NCBI GenBank assembly: GCA_904419285.1
Contig: CAJFQZ010000015.1
Coordinates: 34,359 to 98,358 of the forward strand
Direction: 5' to 3'
DNA: 64,000 nt
Origin: Lachnospiraceae bacterium UBA1818
GTDB taxonomy: Bacteria > Bacillota > Clostridia > Lachnospirales > Lachnospiraceae
The translations under genes were made by a program, and so were the position numbers. Numbering within the stretch: position 1 is the stretch's first letter; each line of letters starts with the position of its first letter. Positions 60,238-64,000 of this stretch are shown here, piece after piece. A model generated the notes under the pieces. The model was not told the DNA's origin. It made no database searches and worked only from the letters and a program-made list of their open reading frames with translations.

Positions 60238-61710
60238 CTACACGATTTCTCCGATATAGTAAAAGCCTCTGCACTCGTCGAGCCTGACATTGACCAGCTT
60301 CCCGATCAGCGATTCATCGCCGGGGAAATGGACGAGAAGATTGTTGCTCATGCGTCCTGTCATGAGATGTTCGTCATGATCATTCCTGCACTCTACGAGG
60401 ACTTCCTGAACAGTTCCCTGATGGACTGCGCAGACCTCAGCGGAGATCTTCTGTACTTCAGCCAGAAGACGGTTGAAACGGTCTTTTACTACGTCCTCCG
60501 GAACCTGATCTTCCATCACGGCGGCGGGGGTTCCGCTCCTCTTGGAGTAGATAAAAGTAAACGCGCTGTCATAGCGCACCTTTCTGACCACATCCAGCGT
60601 CTCCTGGAAGTCTTCCTCGGTCTCCCCCGGGAATCCTACGATGATATCCGTGGTAAGTGAGATGTCAGGAACAGCTGCCTTGATCTTATCTACAAGAGCA
60701 AGATACTGCTCCTTTGTATACCGGCGGTTCATCTTCTGAAGGATGCGGCTGCTGCCGGACTGCACAGGAAGATGAAGATGCCTGCATATTTTCTTTGAAC
60801 GGCGCATGACCTCGATCAGCTCGTCGGAAAGATCCTTCGGATGAGAGGTCATGAAACGGATCCGCTCCAGACCGTCGATTTTCTCCACCTCTTCCAGGAG
60901 CTGTGCGAATGTCATGGGCTCCGGAAGTGTCTTTCCGTAGGAGTTGACGTTCTGTCCCAGGAGCATGACCTCCACCACGCCGTCTGCGACAAGACGCTCG
61001 ATCTCACGGATGATCGCCTTCGGATCACGGCTTCGCTCTCGCCCGCGCACATAGGGCACGATGCAGTAGCTGCAGAAGTTATTGCAGCCGAACATGATGT
61101 TTACTCCGGACTTGAACGGATATTTCCGCTCCACCGGAAGATCCTCCACGATCTTGTCTGTGTCCTTCCAGATATCGATGACCATCCTGCCTGACTCCAT
61201 GCGGGTTGCCAGAAGCTCTGCGAACTTATAGATATTGTGCGTTCCGAAGATCAGGTCAACGAAACGGTAGCTTGTCTTTAACTTTTCCACGACATGGGGT
61301 TCCTGCATCATACAGCCGCAGAGTGCGATCATCATATGCGGCTTCTTCTTCTTGATCCGCCCGAGCTGCCCCAGCCGTCCGTAGACTCTCTGGTTCGCGT
61401 TCTCGCGCACAGTACATGTGTTGTAGATAACAAAATCCGCCTTTTCCTCGTCCGGCTCCTCGACGTACCCGATCCGCTCCAGGATGCCGGTAAGCTTCTC
61501 GGAATCGCGGGCGTTCATCTGGCACCCGAATGTGGTGACGCAGAAGGTGAGCGGGCGGCCTGCCTCAGCTGACATCCGGGCCAGGTGCTGCTTTGCTTTT
61601 TCCATGTAATAGTACTGCCGCTCCGGTTCTGCAGATGGAGGGGTATCGGGAATGCTGTTTGTTGAAGCTGTCTGTATTTTTTCAATTGACATTTTTCTGC
61701 TCGCTTTCAT
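60238..61710 (-). CDS. miaB: tRNA-2-methylthio-N6-dimethylallyladenosine synthase MiaB
   Basis: Radical SAM methylthiotransferase that adds the 2-methylthio group to i6A37 made by MiaA. The 490-residue protein has the UPF0004 cysteines (FGCQMNARDSE, CTVRENAN, LCGCMMQE), radical SAM motif CNNFCSYCIVPYVRGRE, and a C-terminal TRAM domain (VLVECRNDHDEHLMTGRM). The start is uncertain: ATG 61710 has no clear ribosome binding site, and ATG 61692 six codons later is an alternative. Promoter at 61756-61784. Confidence 0.95.
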   Translation of the reverse strand: MKASRKMSIEKIQTASTNSIPDTPPSAEPERQYYYMEKAKQHLARMSAEAGRPLTFCVTTFGCQMNARDSEKLTGILERIGYVEEPDEEKADFVIYNTCTVRENANQRVYGRLGQLGRIKKKKPHMMIALCGCMMQEPHVVEKLKTSYRFVDLIFGTHNIYKFAELLATRMESGRMVIDIWKDTDKIVEDLPVERKYPFKSGVNIMFGCNNFCSYCIVPYVRGRERSRDPKAIIREIERLVADGVVEVMLLGQNVNSYGKTLPEPMTFAQLLEEVEKIDGLERIRFMTSHPKDLSDELIEVMRRSKKICRHLHLPVQSGSSRILQKMNRRYTKEQYLALVDKIKAAVPDISLTTDIIVGFPGETEEDFQETLDVVRKVRYDSAFTFIYSKRSGTPAAVMEDQVPEDVVKDRFNRLLAEVQKISAEVCAVHQGTVQEVLVECRNDHDEHLMTGRMSNNLLVHFPGDESLIGKLVNVRLDECRGFYYIGEIV

Positions 61711-61755
61711 TAAATATTATATAATTTAATTGAGAATCATTCATACTATCATAGC

Positions 61756-61784
61756 ATTATAGCATGCAGTCTAATTGTAAGCAA
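61756..61784 (-). promoter_or_regulatory. Promoter of miaB
   Basis: On the minus strand TTGCTT (61779-61784) and TATAAT (61756-61761) are 17 bases apart. Transcription would start near 61748, giving about 40 bases of AT-rich leader before miaB. Confidence 0.65.
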
Positions 61785-61793
61785 CACGAAAAA

Positions 61794-62150
61794 TCAGATA
61801 GTTGAGTAGATAAAAAGAACCCAGGTTAGTAAAAAACTGTATAGTCTTTTATATGTATGGATACCGTCTCCGTGGGAACCATCTTCCTGTTTCGGCAGAT
61901 CGGCACCGGAAGCTACCAGATCAATCTGTGTTCCGTCCGGGCACTTCCAATAGGTAAAGATTTCCGGAAAATCCGGATTTCCGCCCGCTTCGGCTACCAA
62001 TATCACATTTTTGCAAAGGCAGTTTGCCAGCACAAGCTTATAGATATAATACCGGTATTTTGTCTGCAAAAGTTTCTCTGGGATCTTTCCCCGATTTGTT
62101 TTACATTTTTTAACAAGTTTTGTTAATTCTTCGTACTTTCCATTGCACAT
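61794..62150 (-). CDS. Hypothetical protein, possibly accessory
   Basis: A 118-residue protein starting MCNGKYEELTKLVKKCKTNR after GGGAGGTATTGAT. A longer in-frame start at 62165 lies before that ribosome binding site. It has a Lys-rich N-terminus and Cys in LANCLCKNVI and YWKCPDGTQI, and ends in a hydrophobic segment (LYSFLLTWVLFIYSTI). No family recognised. It is in an AT-rich stretch unlike the rest of the window and its end reaches the miaB promoter. Confidence 0.55.
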   Translation of the reverse strand: MCNGKYEELTKLVKKCKTNRGKIPEKLLQTKYRYYIYKLVLANCLCKNVILVAEAGGNPDFPEIFTYWKCPDGTQIDLVASGADLPKQEDGSHGDGIHTYKRLYSFLLTWVLFIYSTI

Positions 62151-62355
62151 ATCAATACCTCCCATTTTTTTGATTCACTCAAAAAATGGATTTATTTATT
62201 ATTCAAAGTTTATGGATTTAATTTCAACACTCTTCTTGAAATTTGTTCTAAGGCAAAATATAATTAATTTGTAATTTTTTGAACCTTTAATACTTTTCAA
62301 TCGTCAAACTAATAGATATACATAACACATTAATTAAATTTACAGGGGGCAGAAA

Positions 62356-63156
62356 ATGAATACTGTTAGTCAACCATACACACAGAGTAACGCAGACTAT
62401 GGTTCACAGAGAAATCAATATAATACTAGGATTGAATCATCAGAGGATCCTGAAGTTAATAAGAGGCTTTTTCAAATTTACGAGGTGCTTATACCACCAG
62501 TACGAGATATAGAAAATGCGGTAAAAAGTATAGAAAGCCATAAAGAGCGGATAAAACAGTTAGAAAGTCATAATTTTGTACCTAAATTTCTTGATCTGGT
62601 TATTAAAGTTGTTATTTTCATAGTGGCCTTGTTTGTCCTTCATCCATTGACTGACACTATTGTTTATTGGATCAGTGATATGTTCAATGGATTTTTAGGT
62701 ATTATTACGGAGCTCGTAGGATTATTACTTTCATTACTTGTATTTGTAATTATCGCATTTATCGTGGGCGAACTTGTCCATAACATGATCAATAAGGCGT
62801 TAAGTCCTCAAATGCAGCCAGAGATTAATAATGAAAAAGCTGAAATCAGATTATTACAACAGCAGATTCAAACCACCATCAACAATATAAAACATGCTAT
62901 CGTTTTTGTGCCGCCGGCGTATAGGACCTCTGATGCATTATCCTATTTTGTTAAAGCATATCATAATTCGCGCGTGGATAATCTAAAAGAGGCAGTTAAC
63001 GCATACGAGATGCATTTGGAAGCCGAACATACTCGTTCATTGCTTCATCAACAGATAGAAGCATTAACAAATATTCAGTTCCAAAATGCAATAATGATTG
63101 ACCAACTGGATTCATTACGTTCAGACGTTTGGTTTTCTAACGTAATTTATTGGTAA
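62356..63156 (+). CDS. Hypothetical two-helix membrane protein with flanking coiled coils
   Basis: A 266-residue protein with a polar Asn/Gln-rich N-terminus, a coiled-coil-like stretch (ENAVKSIESHKERIKQLESH), two membrane segments (VIKVVIFIVALFVLH and LVGLLLSLLVFVIIAFIVG) with a short loop between, and a second coiled coil (NEKAEIRLLQQQIQTTINN) to about 190, then a soluble C-terminus. No family recognised. ACAGGGGGCAG precedes ATG 62356. It is AT-rich, with its own terminator, and looks accessory. Confidence 0.7.
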   Translation: MNTVSQPYTQSNADYGSQRNQYNTRIESSEDPEVNKRLFQIYEVLIPPVRDIENAVKSIESHKERIKQLESHNFVPKFLDLVIKVVIFIVALFVLHPLTDTIVYWISDMFNGFLGIITELVGLLLSLLVFVIIAFIVGELVHNMINKALSPQMQPEINNEKAEIRLLQQQIQTTINNIKHAIVFVPPAYRTSDALSYFVKAYHNSRVDNLKEAVNAYEMHLEAEHTRSLLHQQIEALTNIQFQNAIMIDQLDSLRSDVWFSNVIYW

Positions 63157-63163
63157 AAATGCT

Positions 63164-63198
63164 ACAGCCTGCCTTCAAAAGAAGACAGGCTGTTTTTC
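63164..63198 (+). terminator. Terminator after the two-helix membrane protein gene
   Basis: Arms 63164-63176 and 63181-63193 pair over 13 positions with one mismatch and a 4-base AAAA loop, followed by TTTTT. Clear rho-independent form. Confidence 0.88.
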
Positions 63199-63202
63199 TG
63201 GC

Positions 63203-63664
63203 TTAATGCATGTAAAAAACTGAGCCGATATAGTATCGTCCAGATGCAGTCCGCATAAAGTGGTCAAAACTCTGAAAGTCATTATCCTGGCTAGTAACGG
63301 CATCCTCGTAAGGATCTTCAAGCAGCCGGCGGAGCTCATATGCAGTGTTTTCATTAACAAAACCGTCTAATGATAAGTCTTTTGCGCTCTTAATGAACGC
63401 CTGGTATGGTCCTGCAAAATACGCTTTTTTCCCAGCCTCTGTAATATCCACATAAGGGATGCTTTTCCCTTCATGGATTTCGCACCCTGTTTCCATCCCT
63501 AAAGCGTTGAAGTAATTCAATAAATAGGCAACATCATATTCAGGCGCATCAGTGATAGTGATATAATCGAATTCATGCTGTGCATAATCGAGAAAATCAT
63601 CACTTCCAGCCATACCTATATTATTGATATCGGCTTCAATCTCGTATAAGTTTCCCCTTGCCAT
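63203..63664 (-). CDS. Hypothetical protein of accessory type
   Basis: A 153-residue acidic protein (MARGNLYEIEADINNIGMAG at its N-terminus) with many aromatic residues, such as FDYITITDAPEYDVAYLLNY and GRYYIGSVFYMH. The low pI and size are reminiscent of antirestriction-like DNA mimics, but the motifs do not match ArdA convincingly and I do not assign it. AGGAGGAAAC precedes ATG 63664. No neighbour clarifies its role. Confidence 0.6.
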   Translation of the reverse strand: MARGNLYEIEADINNIGMAGSDDFLDYAQHEFDYITITDAPEYDVAYLLNYFNALGMETGCEIHEGKSIPYVDITEAGKKAYFAGPYQAFIKSAKDLSLDGFVNENTAYELRRLLEDPYEDAVTSQDNDFQSFDHFMRTASGRYYIGSVFYMH

Positions 63665-63718
63665 AATAGTTTCCTCCTTTTTTTAATTCAATCTAAAAAT
63701 GAAGGAGAAAACAAATAA

Positions 63719-63999
63719 TTATTCTGTCAGTTCTAGGTTTTTATTAATAAAACCACTCAGATTCTTTTTACTATATTTTTCTTGCCGTGGAAGTGCATCC
63801 GACAGTTTACCAACATAGGATGAGGTAACGCCTGGATTGTGAAGTGTAATTACGTATGGTGCATCAGTGCCCATGGCGAACGCTTTGTGGTCTTTACTAG
63901 AATAAAGTACAGTTTACAAGGGACTACACAGGGTAGGTATCTGACGGGAGGGGTGCCGCCAGTCAGATTTTCCATGTGATGTTCAAGCTGTCGCTTGTG
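63719..63999 (-). pseudogene. Partial or frameshifted ORF at the right edge
   Basis: On the minus strand a frame entering from 63999 reads HKRQLEHHMENLTGGTPPVR and stops at 63850-63852. A second frame, open from about 63917, reads SSKDHKAFAMGTDAPYVITL, continues to KNLSGFINKNLELTE, and stops at 63719-63721. The second frame has no ribosome binding site near a start codon. The two may be one gene broken by a frameshift near 63895-63917, or two unrelated pieces meeting at a junction. Family not recognised. Confidence 0.4.
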
Positions 64000-64000
64000 G

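Noticed and set aside
63203-63664. ArdA-type antirestriction protein
   Set aside because: Size and acidity fit, but I could not identify ArdA signature segments with confidence, so it is left as hypothetical.
1-64000. CRISPR arrays, rRNA or tRNA genes
   Set aside because: No regularly spaced repeats of CRISPR size, and no rRNA or tRNA-like cloverleaf or CCA-ended unit, were noticed on reading both strands.

Overview
The window reads as chromosomal DNA of an anaerobic Gram-positive gut-type Firmicute, most likely family Lachnospiraceae (class Clostridia). The case rests on gene content and order: a HisZ-dependent his operon, an Ech-type [NiFe] hydrogenase, L27 with a Prp-cleaved leader, lexA divergent from a LysM protein, the ylmE-sepF-ylmH-lspA-rluD cluster, and a radC-mreBCD-pbp2-minCDE-rodA block. 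Strong AGGAGG ribosome binding sites and TTGACA/TATAAT promoters fit the same group. No rRNA, tRNA, CRISPR array or complete insertion sequence was seen.

Layout. 1-5.5 kb: histidine biosynthesis (hisZ-G-D-B and a three-part HisF-like/HisI/HisE fusion), read rightward from a near-perfect sigma-A promoter. 5.5-11.2 kb: leftward hypA-B-F-C-D-E for [NiFe] hydrogenase maturation. 11.4-16.7 kb: divergent, rightward echA-F, the membrane hydrogenase those factors would mature. 16.8-23.1 kb: a small membrane protein, a B12/radical-SAM protein with its DUF2344 partner, RNase G, aspartate kinase and a CBS-domain protein. 23.1-27.6 kb: ribosome and GTPase genes rplU (broken in this sequence), prp, rpmA, obg, yhbY, nadD, yqeK and rsfS. 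27.7-32.3 kb: lexA divergent from a YneA-like LysM protein with several SOS boxes between them, a Xer-type recombinase, a frameshifted FUSC-family gene and ttcA. 32.4-38.2 kb: leftward cytidylate-kinase-like gene and the ylm/sepF division cluster. 38.3-48.9 kb: DUF378 protein, D-Ala-D-Ala carboxypeptidase, mgsA, rodA, minEDC, pbp2, mreDCB and radC. 49.0-61.8 kb: a tandem 148-bp repeat, two flavoproteins, a PLP enzyme, miaA, mutL, mutS, a small membrane protein and miaB. 61.8-64.0 kb: an AT-rich stretch of orphan genes that looks accessory.

How the genes fit together. The hyp and ech clusters form one functional unit: maturation factors next to a ferredoxin-linked, ion-translocating hydrogenase whose large subunit has no cleavable tail. 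The ribosome block joins L21/L27 and the L27-trimming protease Prp to assembly GTPases and a ribosome-silencing factor. The mre/min/rodA/pbp2 block and the sepF block hold cell elongation and division-site selection.

The main anomalies are a small complex loss that frameshifts rplU, a degenerate HisF domain fused to HisIE, a four-cluster EchF, a probable frameshift in the FUSC gene, alternative RNA folds upstream of obg, and the tandem 148-bp repeat at the end of a flavoprotein gene. I saw no convincing new defence or mobile system. The right-hand 2 kb is the best place to look beyond the window.
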